Positions 1 through 5,896 of a stretch of DNA of 5,907 bases are shown in pieces. The notes below the pieces were generated by a model. It was given only the letters and a program-made list of their open reading frames with translations. It searched no databases and was not told the origin of the DNA. The DNA is from Treponema sp. GTDB lineage: Bacteria > Spirochaetota > Spirochaetia > Treponematales > Treponemataceae. How positions within the stretch are numbered: the stretch's first letter is position 1; each line of letters begins with the position of its first letter. The position numbers and the translations under genes are program-made. The DNA is taken from the NCBI GenBank assembly GCA_018385415.1, contig JAHAZA010000060.1:1-5907 (forward strand). Reading direction: 5' to 3'.

Positions 1-1051
1 GAGCTGGCATTTCGGCTCTTGTACGGCGGTAAACAACGTCTACAGTTTCAGCACCGAGACGGAATGCCATACGAGCAGCGTCCATTGCTACGTTACCAGC
101 ACCACAAACTACTACATGTTTTGCTTCATAGATTGGAGTTGCAGCGTGTTCTTTATCGTAACCTTTCATGAGGTTTGCACGAGTAAGATATTCGTTTGCA
201 GAGAATACACCGATAAGGTTTTCTCCAGGAATGTTAAGGAATTTTGGCAGCCCTGCGCCTGTTCCTACGAATGCTGCATCAAAGCCTTTTTCTGATAGAA
301 TCTGTTCCAAAGTATTTGTACGACCAACAAGGAAGTTCAATTCGAACTTAACTCCGATCTTTTCAAGATTCTTGATTTCTTCCTGAACGATTTTCTTTGG
401 AAGACGGAATTCTGGAATACCGTACATCATTACACCACCGGCTTTGTGGAAAGCTTCGAATACTGTAACTTCGTGACCAGCACGAGCACAGTCAGCAGCT
501 ACAGTAAGACCTGCAGGACCTGCACCAATGATTGCAACTTTCTTTCCTGTTTTTGGAGCAACAGTTGGAGGAGTAACTTTATTGTTTTCTCTTTCCCAGT
601 CAGCAACGAATCTTTCGAGACGACCGATTGAAACAGCTTTTTCTGCAGATTTGTAAACTTTACCTACAGTACATTTTCCCTGACACTGTTTTTCCTGTGG
701 ACAAACACGACCACAGATTGCAGGAAGAAGTGAAGTTTCTTTAATTGTATCAACGGCTGCTTTAAATTCACCTTTAGCGATTTCGCCGATGAACTTTGGA
801 ATGTTGATGTTTACAGGACATCCTTCCATACAGAAAGGTTTAGCACACTGGAGACAGCGGTTAGCTTCTACAATAGCCTGTTCAGCTGAATATCCGAGAG
901 CAACTTCTGCCATTTCGCGGGCACGAGTTTTTGGATCACGAGCTGGCATTTCCATCTGTGGAATAGCACTGCGGTCTTTTGGAGAAAGTTTACCGTTAGT
1001 TTTGATAATTTCGTTAATTTTATTTAATTCTTCAGTTACGTTAATTGCCAT
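1..1051 (-). CDS. gltA: NfnB/GltA-type NADPH-binding iron-sulfur flavoprotein, partial (C-terminus beyond window)
   Basis: Translating the minus strand from the ATG at 1051 gives 350 codons open to the window edge. The family is usually about 460-480 residues, so roughly the last quarter is missing. The N-terminal ferredoxin-like domain has eight cysteines: C66, C69, C74, C78, C113, C117, C123 and C127. E146 in SIGRLERF lies where dihydropyrimidine dehydrogenase has a non-cysteine (Gln) cluster ligand. An FAD Rossmann motif GAGPAG is at 176-181, with E199 ending its second strand. A second dinucleotide motif, GAGNVAMDAAR, is at 317-327, followed by YRRTRAEMP; the arginines suggest NADPH. The gene follows the NfnA-like gene by 10 nt, so the likely complex is NfnAB, a bifurcating NADH-dependent ferredoxin:NADP+ oxidoreductase. 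Databases often call it glutamate synthase small subunit or sulfide dehydrogenase alpha subunit. No large glutamate synthase subunit is in view. Family assignment is sure; the exact reaction is inferred. Confidence 0.93.
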   Translation of the reverse strand, partial: MAINVTEELNKINEIIKTNGKLSPKDRSAIPQMEMPARDPKTRAREMAEVALGYSAEQAIVEANRCLQCAKPFCMEGCPVNINIPKFIGEIAKGEFKAAVDTIKETSLLPAICGRVCPQEKQCQGKCTVGKVYKSAEKAVSIGRLERFVADWERENNKVTPPTVAPKTGKKVAIIGAGPAGLTVAADCARAGHEVTVFEAFHKAGGVMMYGIPEFRLPKKIVQEEIKNLEKIGVKFELNFLVGRTNTLEQILSEKGFDAAFVGTGAGLPKFLNIPGENLIGVFSANEYLTRANLMKGYDKEHAATPIYEAKHVVVCGAGNVAMDAARMAFRLGAETVDVVYRRTRAEMPA

Positions 1052-1056
1052 GATAT

Positions 1057-1062
1057 TCCTCT
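1057..1062 (-). promoter_or_regulatory. Ribosome binding site of the gltA/nfnB-like gene
   Basis: AGAGGA lies 5 nt before the ATG at 1051 on the minus strand. It shares one base with the TAA stop of the upstream nfnA-like gene (1062-1064). This fixes the start and suggests translational coupling of the two subunits. Confidence 0.75.
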
Positions 1063-1916
1063 TATTTTGCAAGCTTGTCAGCTTCTGCCTGCATACGGCA
1101 CTTGTGATTGTCTTCCTGTTCTCTTTCTTTGAAAGACTTCATACGCATCATCATGTTGTCCCAGTCAACTTCGTGAGCATCAAATTCTGGTCCATCAACA
1201 CAAACGAACTTTGTTTTTCCACCGACAGTTGCACGACAACCACCACACATACCTGTTCCGTCAATCATGATTGTGTTCAATGAAACTGTTGTCTTTACAT
1301 TGTAAGGTTTTGTTGTAGCAGCGCAGAACTTCATCATGATTGGAGGTCCAATAGCGATTACTTCTGCAGGTGGACACTGTGATTCACAAGCTTCTTTTAC
1401 AGGAATTGTTGAAACACCCTGACGTCCAGCTGAACCATCATCTGTCATGATGATAAGTTCATCAGCGGCTTCTCTCATTTCGTCTTCCATGATGATAAGA
1501 TCTTTAGTGCGGGCAGCGATAACCATGATTACTTTGTTACCGATAGCTTTGTGAGCCTTAACGATTGGGTAACAAGGAGCAACACCAAAACCACCACCAA
1601 CGATCATTACAGGATTGTCATATTTTTCAATTTTAGAAGGATTTCCCAATGGACCGAGAACTGTAGGCAGAGAATCACCAACATTCATCTGTGAAAGTTT
1701 GAAAGTTGAAGCACCAACTGGCTGGAATGCAAGAGCGATCCAACCTTCTTCTGCATTTGCATCTGCAATTGTAAGAGGAATTCTTTCACCGAATTCTGCT
1801 TCAACCTGAATAATTACAAACTGACCAGCTTTTCTGTTACGTGCGATTTCTGGGGCTTCAACACGCATGAAAAAAACATTTTCAGAAAGCTGTTTCTTTT
1901 CAATAATTTTAAACAA
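1062..1916 (-). CDS. nfnA: NfnA-type ferredoxin-NADP reductase subunit (FAD/NAD-binding, [2Fe-2S])
   Basis: A complete 284-residue protein, a normal length for NfnA / sulfide dehydrogenase beta subunit / DHODH electron-transfer-type proteins. The N-terminal beta-barrel carries the flavin-binding motif RIPLTIAD at 45-52. The NAD-binding half has GGGFGVAP at 107-114. Near the C-terminus lies a [2Fe-2S] site with D219, C224, C227 and C239 (spacing D-x4-C-x2-C-x11-C). The aspartate plus three cysteines matches the unusual ligand set known for the NfnA cluster. The family bifurcates electrons between NAD(H), ferredoxin and NADP(H) together with the NfnB subunit, encoded just downstream. The start is TTG at 1914-1916: AGGAG lies 7 nt upstream, and no in-frame ATG or GTG fits. 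Being first in the operon, it is probably transcribed from the promoter at 1972-2000. A sulfide dehydrogenase (Sud) role cannot be excluded from sequence alone. Confidence 0.93.
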   Translation of the reverse strand: MFKIIEKKQLSENVFFMRVEAPEIARNRKAGQFVIIQVEAEFGERIPLTIADANAEEGWIALAFQPVGASTFKLSQMNVGDSLPTVLGPLGNPSKIEKYDNPVMIVGGGFGVAPCYPIVKAHKAIGNKVIMVIAARTKDLIIMEDEMREAADELIIMTDDGSAGRQGVSTIPVKEACESQCPPAEVIAIGPPIMMKFCAATTKPYNVKTTVSLNTIMIDGTGMCGGCRATVGGKTKFVCVDGPEFDAHEVDWDNMMMRMKSFKEREQEDNHKCRMQAEADKLAK

Positions 1917-1923
1917 TTTATGT

Positions 1924-1928
1924 CTCCT
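1924..1928 (-). promoter_or_regulatory. Ribosome binding site deciding a TTG start for nfnA-like gene
   Basis: On the minus strand AGGAG sits 7 nt before TTG (1916-1914). The upstream in-frame codons AAA, CAT, AGA and AGG offer no alternative start. The TTG is therefore the only start consistent with this Shine-Dalgarno site. Confidence 0.8.
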
Positions 1929-1935
1929 ATTATAT

Positions 1936-1953
1936 GGAATATTTTCGATATCC
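1936..1953 (-). promoter_or_regulatory. Imperfect inverted repeat in the nfn operon leader (possible operator or hairpin)
   Basis: On the minus strand GGATAT-CGAAA-ATATTCC forms a 6-bp pairing with one bulged T. It lies between the predicted transcription start (near 1965) and the ribosome binding site. It could be an operator or a short leader hairpin. It does not resemble a Rex site (TTGTGA-type half sites). No regulator can be named. Confidence 0.3.
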
Positions 1954-1971
1954 GACTTTACTATTTTTTTA

Positions 1972-2000
1972 ATAATAATGAAATTCTTTAGCTAGGTCAA
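1972..2000 (-). promoter_or_regulatory. Sigma70-type promoter for the nfnA-gltA operon
   Basis: On the minus strand TTGACC (2000-1995) is followed by a 17-bp spacer and TATTAT (1977-1972). Each hexamer matches 5 of 6 consensus positions and the spacing is optimal. Transcription should start near 1965, giving a leader of about 48 nt before the TTG codon. No better promoter was found in the divergent gap. Confidence 0.7.
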
Positions 2001-2027
2001 TTTTGAACATAGCTTTACAGAAAGTTA

Positions 2028-2058
2028 TTTACAAATTTCAAAAATTCTGTGCTAAAAT
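2028..2058 (+). promoter_or_regulatory. Candidate promoter for the AraC-family gene (extended -10)
   Basis: TTTACA (2028-2033) is followed by a 19-bp spacer and TAAAAT (2053-2058). The -10 is preceded by TGC, giving the extended form TGCTAAAAT. Transcription would begin at about 2064-2066, on or next to the ATG at 2066. The spacer is longer than ideal, but the extended -10 could compensate. It lies inside the frame if translation began at the TTG at 2003, which argues for the later start. Confidence 0.4.
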
Positions 2059-2065
2059 TACAATA

Positions 2066-2827
2066 ATGGTAACAAGAACAAAACCTACAACCTCTTCAAA
2101 AGAGGATTACACAAACTCAAAACATGATGCATTAGAGAAAGGGGAATTTCACCTTTCCTACAAAAATGAAATGCACTTTTACGATTTGGTTAAGCAGGGC
2201 AATATTGAAGAGCTGGAAGCTCTCAAACCACAATTAATTGTAAAAGGACAAGGTGTTCTGTCTGAAGACAAATTCCGAAACATTCAGTACCACTTTGTTG
2301 TTGCAACTGCTCTCATTGTCCGCTTCTGTATTGAAGGTGGGTTACCAAAAGAGTCTGCCTACACTATGAGTGATGTTTTTATCCGCAGAATGGATAAAAT
2401 GTGGGAACGGGAAGACGTAGAAGCACTTCATCACGAAATGGTTTTGACATTTGCAAAAAGCATGCGTGAATTGAAAAAAAATTCCGGCTCATCACTTTAT
2501 ATCAGAAAATCCATCGATTACATTACAAGCCATTATCAGCAACCGATTAAAGTAAGTGACATTGCAACATTCCTTGGATTAAGTGAAAAATACTTAAGCA
2601 CACTCTTTAAAAAGGAAACTGGTCAGACATTGGTTTCTTATATTGAACATGTACGAATTGAAGAAGCATGCAGCATGCTTACTTATACAGATTTGTCTTA
2701 TGCAGAAATTGCAGAAAGTCTTTCGTTTAATTCACACAGTTATTTTACAAAGATCTTTAAAAAAAATATCGGCCTGACACCAATGCAATATCGCATCAAG
2801 CATCAGGCCTCAAAATTTACTATTTAA
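2066..2827 (+). CDS. AraC-family transcriptional regulator
   Basis: A 253-residue DNA-binding regulator counted from the ATG at 2066. The C-terminal AraC/XylS domain covers about residues 145-245. The first helix-turn-helix lies at about 162-186 (KVSDIATFLGLSEKYLS...). The second lies at about 211-243, ending in the family signature FKKNIGLTPMQYR. The N-terminal half has no recognisable cupin or sugar-sensing motif. It holds a segment (about 69-110, NIQYHFVVATALIVRF, EGGLPKESAYTMSDVFIRRMD) typical of a group of AraC proteins frequent in Firmicutes; its ligand is unknown. The frame stays open upstream to a TTG at 2003 with a weak AGG six nt before it. The added 21 residues look non-coding, so the ATG is preferred although it has no Shine-Dalgarno site. 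The gene is divergent from the nfn operon and convergent with the GH16 gene, which it may regulate; that is inference. Confidence 0.9.
   Translation: MVTRTKPTTSSKEDYTNSKHDALEKGEFHLSYKNEMHFYDLVKQGNIEELEALKPQLIVKGQGVLSEDKFRNIQYHFVVATALIVRFCIEGGLPKESAYTMSDVFIRRMDKMWEREDVEALHHEMVLTFAKSMRELKKNSGSSLYIRKSIDYITSHYQQPIKVSDIATFLGLSEKYLSTLFKKETGQTLVSYIEHVRIEEACSMLTYTDLSYAEIAESLSFNSHSYFTKIFKKNIGLTPMQYRIKHQASKFTI
2759..2809 (-). terminator. Probable intrinsic terminator of the GH16 gene, inside the araC 3' end
   Basis: Read on the minus strand, GGCCTGA (2809-2803) pairs with TCAGGCC (2777-2771), giving a 7-bp GC-rich stem. The 25-nt loop can form an inner GATGC/GCAT-like stem. Four bases after the stem comes a run of eight T (2766-2759). 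It starts 11 nt past the GH16 stop codon. On the plus strand the same hairpin is not followed by T, so it should work in one direction only. The long loop and 4-nt gap lower confidence. Confidence 0.5.
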
Positions 2828-5102
2828 TCTCTACCAAAGAAATATCATCGATACATACTGTATGACGTCTGTTGATAGGAGTTGAATTTACTGCACCCAT
2901 TGAGAATGTAAGAATTACTTTTGAATCTGTTGGATAAATCATTTCAAATTCATGTTCGTAAGTTTTCCATTCATCAGATACAACAAATGTAGGCTGTCCT
3001 GAATATGGAGTCCAGTTGTTGTCCTGAAGACCATCTCTCTGCAATGCCAGCATTATGTCGCGTTTAAGATCACATTTTGCCTTGAAAGTAATCTTGTATT
3101 TTTTACCTTCCTGAAGTTCAATGTTGCGCTGCATAAGCTGAATCATCCAGTCCTGACCACCAGTTTTATCAATTGTTACAGCAACAAACTTGTCAGCCTG
3201 ACCTTCATCAACTTCATGTTCTTCAGTTGCATCAGAATGTGCATATACTTCGTAGGAAATCATATTCTTATCAAAGTTTCCATTCTGAAGAAGAATATTT
3301 TCTTTAAGAGAAATATTATCTACAGTTACAACACCGCCAGGGATTGCAAGATCCATTTCAAAATCAAATTCTTTATCAGCTTTTGGAGCGATGAAAGTCA
3401 ATTCATATTTATTCTTTGAACCATTAACTTCAACCTCTCCAGTATATGAACCAAACTTAACAGCAATTTTTCCTTCTACTGTAGAAGATGCTTCAAATCT
3501 TACTATGTTCTCACTTAATGGAGTAAGTTTAATTCCCTTTTGAATAATCTTAACATCAGAAGCCTTTGATGCAGTTGCAGGAATTTCGGCTTTAAGTTCA
3601 CGGATTTTATTTTCGTTTGTTGCGTAAACTTTAGCACCATCGATTGCATCAACTGTCCAGTAACCCATTCTCTTTTCGCCTTCCTGGAATTGACCATTGT
3701 AAATCAAGTTTCCATCTGGAAGAGCAGGATGTTTGTTAACAGGTCCTGCATTTTTTACATGTTCCAGTTTAATGTTCTGAATGTGAACAGTAGCAGTTGA
3801 ATCTGTGTTACCAAGCTGGTATTCAAGACGAGCATTTTCATCTGAAGTTTCGTTACATGTAAATGTGTATGTATAAGTTTTCTTTCTTGTATCAAGAGCT
3901 ACACGAACATCACCGAATGTACGTTTCCAGCTGTTGTTAGGAAGTGTAATTGCAGTCTTCATTGTGCGAGGTTCATCTGCCCATGCATCAAATGAATATT
4001 TGTATGTTTCGCCTTTTACCATTTGAATATATGACTGAACAAGCTGAACAGAATAATCTGCATTACCCTGCTGCTCTGTCTTTACAGTAAGACCGTTGTC
4101 AGTAAGATCAGCAGTTGCCTTTCCGTCTGGTTCAAGGTGAAGGCTCCAGCGACCACCAAGATTAGAAGCAATGTTTCCTTCCTTTACCTTCACTTTTGCT
4201 ACAGCAGTTTCTGGCTTTTTAACATCTGAATTGTAGCCTTCTTTTTTCTGATAAACTTTTACGTAGTCAACTACCATCTGAGCCTGTTCGTTGAACTGTG
4301 TGTATTCATCAGGATTTCCTGGCCATACACCACCAACTGCAACGTTAAGGATCATGTAGAATGGCTGATCATAAGGTGCTGGGTATGAAACTTCACCAAA
4401 GCCACTTCTCTTTGTAAACCATTCGCTTGTTTTGTAATAACATCTGTCGTCAACATAGAAACGCATTTCATCTGGTTCCCATTCAACTGCAAAAATGTGG
4501 AAATCATCAGCAAAGTTTCCGTCAAATACCTGAGCAGATCCCTGTTTCTGAGTATGAGGTTCACCAAAGTGGAGGGAACCGTATACTTTATTAACATTAT
4601 CACCAAGGACTTCCATAATGTCTATTTCACCACATTTTGGCCACTGTCCGTAGAAGCTTTCATCTGCAGGCATCATCCAGAATGCAGGAAGGAAACCTTT
4701 TCCTCTTGGAACTTTTAAGCGGGCTTCGAATCTTCCGTAAGTAAATTCGTGTTTACCCATTGTGTTAATACGGCCTGATGTATATGCATTTCCGTTTTTA
4801 ACTGGCTGAATAATAAGTTTACCATCTTTAAGGTAAATGTTTTCGTCTGAAACTACATATGCCTGAAGTTCGCTGTTTACCCATCCCGGATGATGAACTT
4901 CATACATCCAGCTGTCAGTATCAAGTTTTTTCTGATCAAAGTTTTCTACCCAAACAAGATCATCATCTGTGTAAGATGAAGATGTAGGAGACCCGATTCC
5001 AAACTGTTCTTCTTTAACTTTTCCACAGGAAGCAAGCATAACAGCAGCGGCTGTAACTGCCATTGCCCCGGAAAGTTTTTTGATTATGTTTGTGTGTTTC
5101 AT
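2820..5102 (-). CDS. GH16 beta-glucanase (laminarinase-like) lipoprotein with three CBM4/9-like modules
   Basis: A 760-residue exported enzyme. Residues 1-26 form a lipoprotein signal ending in LASC, with C26 as lipidation site. The GH16 domain spans about 47-286. Its catalytic motif GEIDIME is at 158-164: E159 nucleophile, D161, E164 acid/base. This is the ExDxxE (beta-bulge) form typical of laminarinases, so beta-1,3 or mixed-linkage glucan is the likely substrate. Other family blocks are visible: NSELQAYV (76-83), YGRFEARLKVPRG (122-134), FWMMP (141-145) and NVAVGGVWPG (253-262). Three beta-sandwich modules of carbohydrate-binding type follow at about 310-449, 464-600 and 603-759. Each ends in a strand such as DNISL or DDISLVE; the middle one is the most diverged. 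The start is ATG at 5102 with GAGGT 3 nt upstream. A GTG 13 codons earlier lacks a ribosome site and would displace the signal peptide. The 3' end overlaps the convergent AraC gene by 8 bp. Confidence 0.95.
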   Translation of the reverse strand: MKHTNIIKKLSGAMAVTAAAVMLASCGKVKEEQFGIGSPTSSSYTDDDLVWVENFDQKKLDTDSWMYEVHHPGWVNSELQAYVVSDENIYLKDGKLIIQPVKNGNAYTSGRINTMGKHEFTYGRFEARLKVPRGKGFLPAFWMMPADESFYGQWPKCGEIDIMEVLGDNVNKVYGSLHFGEPHTQKQGSAQVFDGNFADDFHIFAVEWEPDEMRFYVDDRCYYKTSEWFTKRSGFGEVSYPAPYDQPFYMILNVAVGGVWPGNPDEYTQFNEQAQMVVDYVKVYQKKEGYNSDVKKPETAVAKVKVKEGNIASNLGGRWSLHLEPDGKATADLTDNGLTVKTEQQGNADYSVQLVQSYIQMVKGETYKYSFDAWADEPRTMKTAITLPNNSWKRTFGDVRVALDTRKKTYTYTFTCNETSDENARLEYQLGNTDSTATVHIQNIKLEHVKNAGPVNKHPALPDGNLIYNGQFQEGEKRMGYWTVDAIDGAKVYATNENKIRELKAEIPATASKASDVKIIQKGIKLTPLSENIVRFEASSTVEGKIAVKFGSYTGEVEVNGSKNKYELTFIAPKADKEFDFEMDLAIPGGVVTVDNISLKENILLQNGNFDKNMISYEVYAHSDATEEHEVDEGQADKFVAVTIDKTGGQDWMIQLMQRNIELQEGKKYKITFKAKCDLKRDIMLALQRDGLQDNNWTPYSGQPTFVVSDEWKTYEHEFEMIYPTDSKVILTFSMGAVNSTPINRRHTVCIDDISLVEIK

Positions 5103-5105
5103 AGT

Positions 5106-5110
5106 ACCTC
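5106..5110 (-). promoter_or_regulatory. Ribosome binding site that fixes the GH16 start at 5102
   Basis: On the minus strand GAGGT (5110-5106) precedes the ATG at 5102 by 3 nt, or 4 nt if counted from GAGG. The spacing is short but usable. It supports the ATG directly before the lipoprotein signal peptide over the in-frame GTG at 5141, which has no such site. Confidence 0.6.
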
Positions 5111-5142
5111 GCGTATTATGATTAAATATATAAGAAGTCACA

Positions 5143-5284
5143 GGGAATTTTGTACGCCCCGTAACGATTCTTGCAAAGCCATATATTTTTAAATGATAAG
5201 CCAGACCTTTCGGTCTGGCAAGTGTAAAATGTAATTCCCCAGGAGTGTGAACTGTGTGTTAAGCGATTTGCACAACGGGGGAAT
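5143..5284 (-). other. Candidate structured leader/attenuator region between the lipoprotein and GH16 genes
   Basis: In the minus-strand transcript, element A (ATTCCCC, 5284-5278) can pair with B (GGGGAATT, 5240-5233). B can instead pair with C (AATTCCC, 5149-5143), enclosing the perfect hairpin at 5200-5219. A further complementary pair is CCCCGT (5280-5275) with ACGGGG (5162-5157). Mutually exclusive pairings around a hairpin are the layout of an attenuator or riboswitch. No known riboswitch class is recognised, and short G/C runs could pair by chance. Confidence 0.3.
5192..5219 (-). terminator. Perfect 8-bp hairpin with GAAA tetraloop, probable terminator of the small lipoprotein gene
   Basis: On the minus strand GCCAGACC (5219-5212), loop GAAA and GGTCTGGC (5207-5200) form a perfect 8-bp stem with a stable GNRA-type loop. 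TTATCATTT follows, a moderately T-rich tail. It lies about 88 nt after the stop codon at 5308 and about 98 nt before the GH16 start. It could end the lipoprotein transcript, attenuate read-through into GH16, or mark a processing site. The tail is weaker than in a canonical terminator. Confidence 0.55.
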
Positions 5285-5307
5285 GTTTTGAAAAGTAAAG
5301 ACTATAA

Positions 5308-5880
5308 TTAGTTTGCTGCAGCGAAAGCTGGTTTCCAGTTTTCTGAATCAGCAATTCCGAAGAACTGCCAATCTCCACCTTCTCTCTGCAATGAACAAAT
5401 GATAGATGATTCTTTTGCAGCATTATTTACAGTTGCACTAATAACTTTAACCTGGATTGCTGCTCCACCTTCTGGAATTGAAACTCCAGGAATTACTGTT
5501 CTACAAGATGTTTTACTATATGCAGGAGATGCATGTTGATCAGGAATCATTGTTACTGTTCCAAGATCTTTTGTTTCCCAATTTGCTGAACCAACTTTGA
5601 TTGCAATCTTTAAATCAGCTACCTGAATTGACAATCCTGAAGCACTCTGTTCTCCATCATTATCAATCTGGAGAAGATATCCAACTTCACCAGCGTCAGC
5701 TTTTTCTGTTGCCTGCATTGTATATTTTGCATAAGTTGATGTTGGTTCAATATCAGTTCCACCATTTCCATTGTTTTTATCATCTCCACCATTCACAGTA
5801 GATGGAGCTGCACAGCTAGCGAATACCATTGCTGCACATGCAGCTACAATTGTTAAAACTTTTGTTGTAATTTTTTTCAT
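5308..5880 (-). CDS. Small lipoprotein of unknown function
   Basis: I do not recognise a family for this 190-residue protein. Residues 1-23 are a lipoprotein signal: KK near the start, a hydrophobic core, then FASC with C23 as lipidation site. A low-complexity linker rich in G, N and D follows (about 29-43). The remaining 145 residues alternate short hydrophobic stretches and glycine turns, as expected for a beta-sandwich. C126 and C162 could form a disulfide. Tryptophans W101, W171 and W182, the last two in GGDWQFFGIADSENW, could form a sugar-binding face, but that is speculation. The start is ATG at 5880 with AAGGA 7 nt upstream, inside a longer purine stretch GAGGAAGGA. It lies upstream of the GH16 lipoprotein gene on the same strand with a hairpin between them. 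It may be a cell-surface partner of the glucanase, an inference from adjacency only. Its promoter lies beyond the right edge. Confidence 0.85.
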   Translation of the reverse strand: MKKITTKVLTIVAACAAMVFASCAAPSTVNGGDDKNNGNGGTDIEPTSTYAKYTMQATEKADAGEVGYLLQIDNDGEQSASGLSIQVADLKIAIKVGSANWETKDLGTVTMIPDQHASPAYSKTSCRTVIPGVSIPEGGAAIQVKVISATVNNAAKESSIICSLQREGGDWQFFGIADSENWKPAFAAAN

Positions 5881-5887
5881 AATTTTT

Positions 5888-5896
5888 TCCTTCCTC
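5888..5896 (-). promoter_or_regulatory. Ribosome binding site of the small lipoprotein gene
   Basis: The minus strand carries GAGGAAGGA, whose last five bases (AAGGA) lie 7 nt before the ATG at 5880. Two overlapping Shine-Dalgarno-like cores suggest strong translation. Confidence 0.75.

Noticed and set aside
168..631. Two plus-strand open frames (168-386 and 446-631)
   Set aside because: Both are antisense to the GltA/NfnB-like coding sequence and have no ribosome site or recognisable product.
789..1283. A 164-codon open frame on the plus strand
   Set aside because: It runs antisense across the ends of both nfn genes, which have unmistakable motifs in their own frames. Its product is a low-complexity string with no family features.
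1615..1809. A 64-codon plus-strand open frame
   Set aside because: It is antisense to the FAD-binding half of the NfnA-like gene; its composition is that of a shadow frame.
1929..1934. TATAAT on the minus strand just before the nfnA-like gene as a -10 box
   Set aside because: It abuts the ribosome binding site and has no -35 at suitable distance (AGTCGG at 17 bp), so the resulting transcript would lack the AGGAG.
3216..4718. Several short frames on both strands (3216-3419, 3515-3697, 4352-4606, 4497-4718)
   Set aside because: All lie within the continuous GH16 gene, whose domains account for the whole stretch.
5103..5141. GTG start extending the GH16 protein by 13 residues
   Set aside because: No Shine-Dalgarno site precedes it, and it would put a polar stretch ahead of a normal lipoprotein signal peptide.
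5601..5801. A 66-codon plus-strand open frame rich in H, L and Q
   Set aside because: It is antisense to the small lipoprotein gene and has the skewed composition of a reverse-frame translation.
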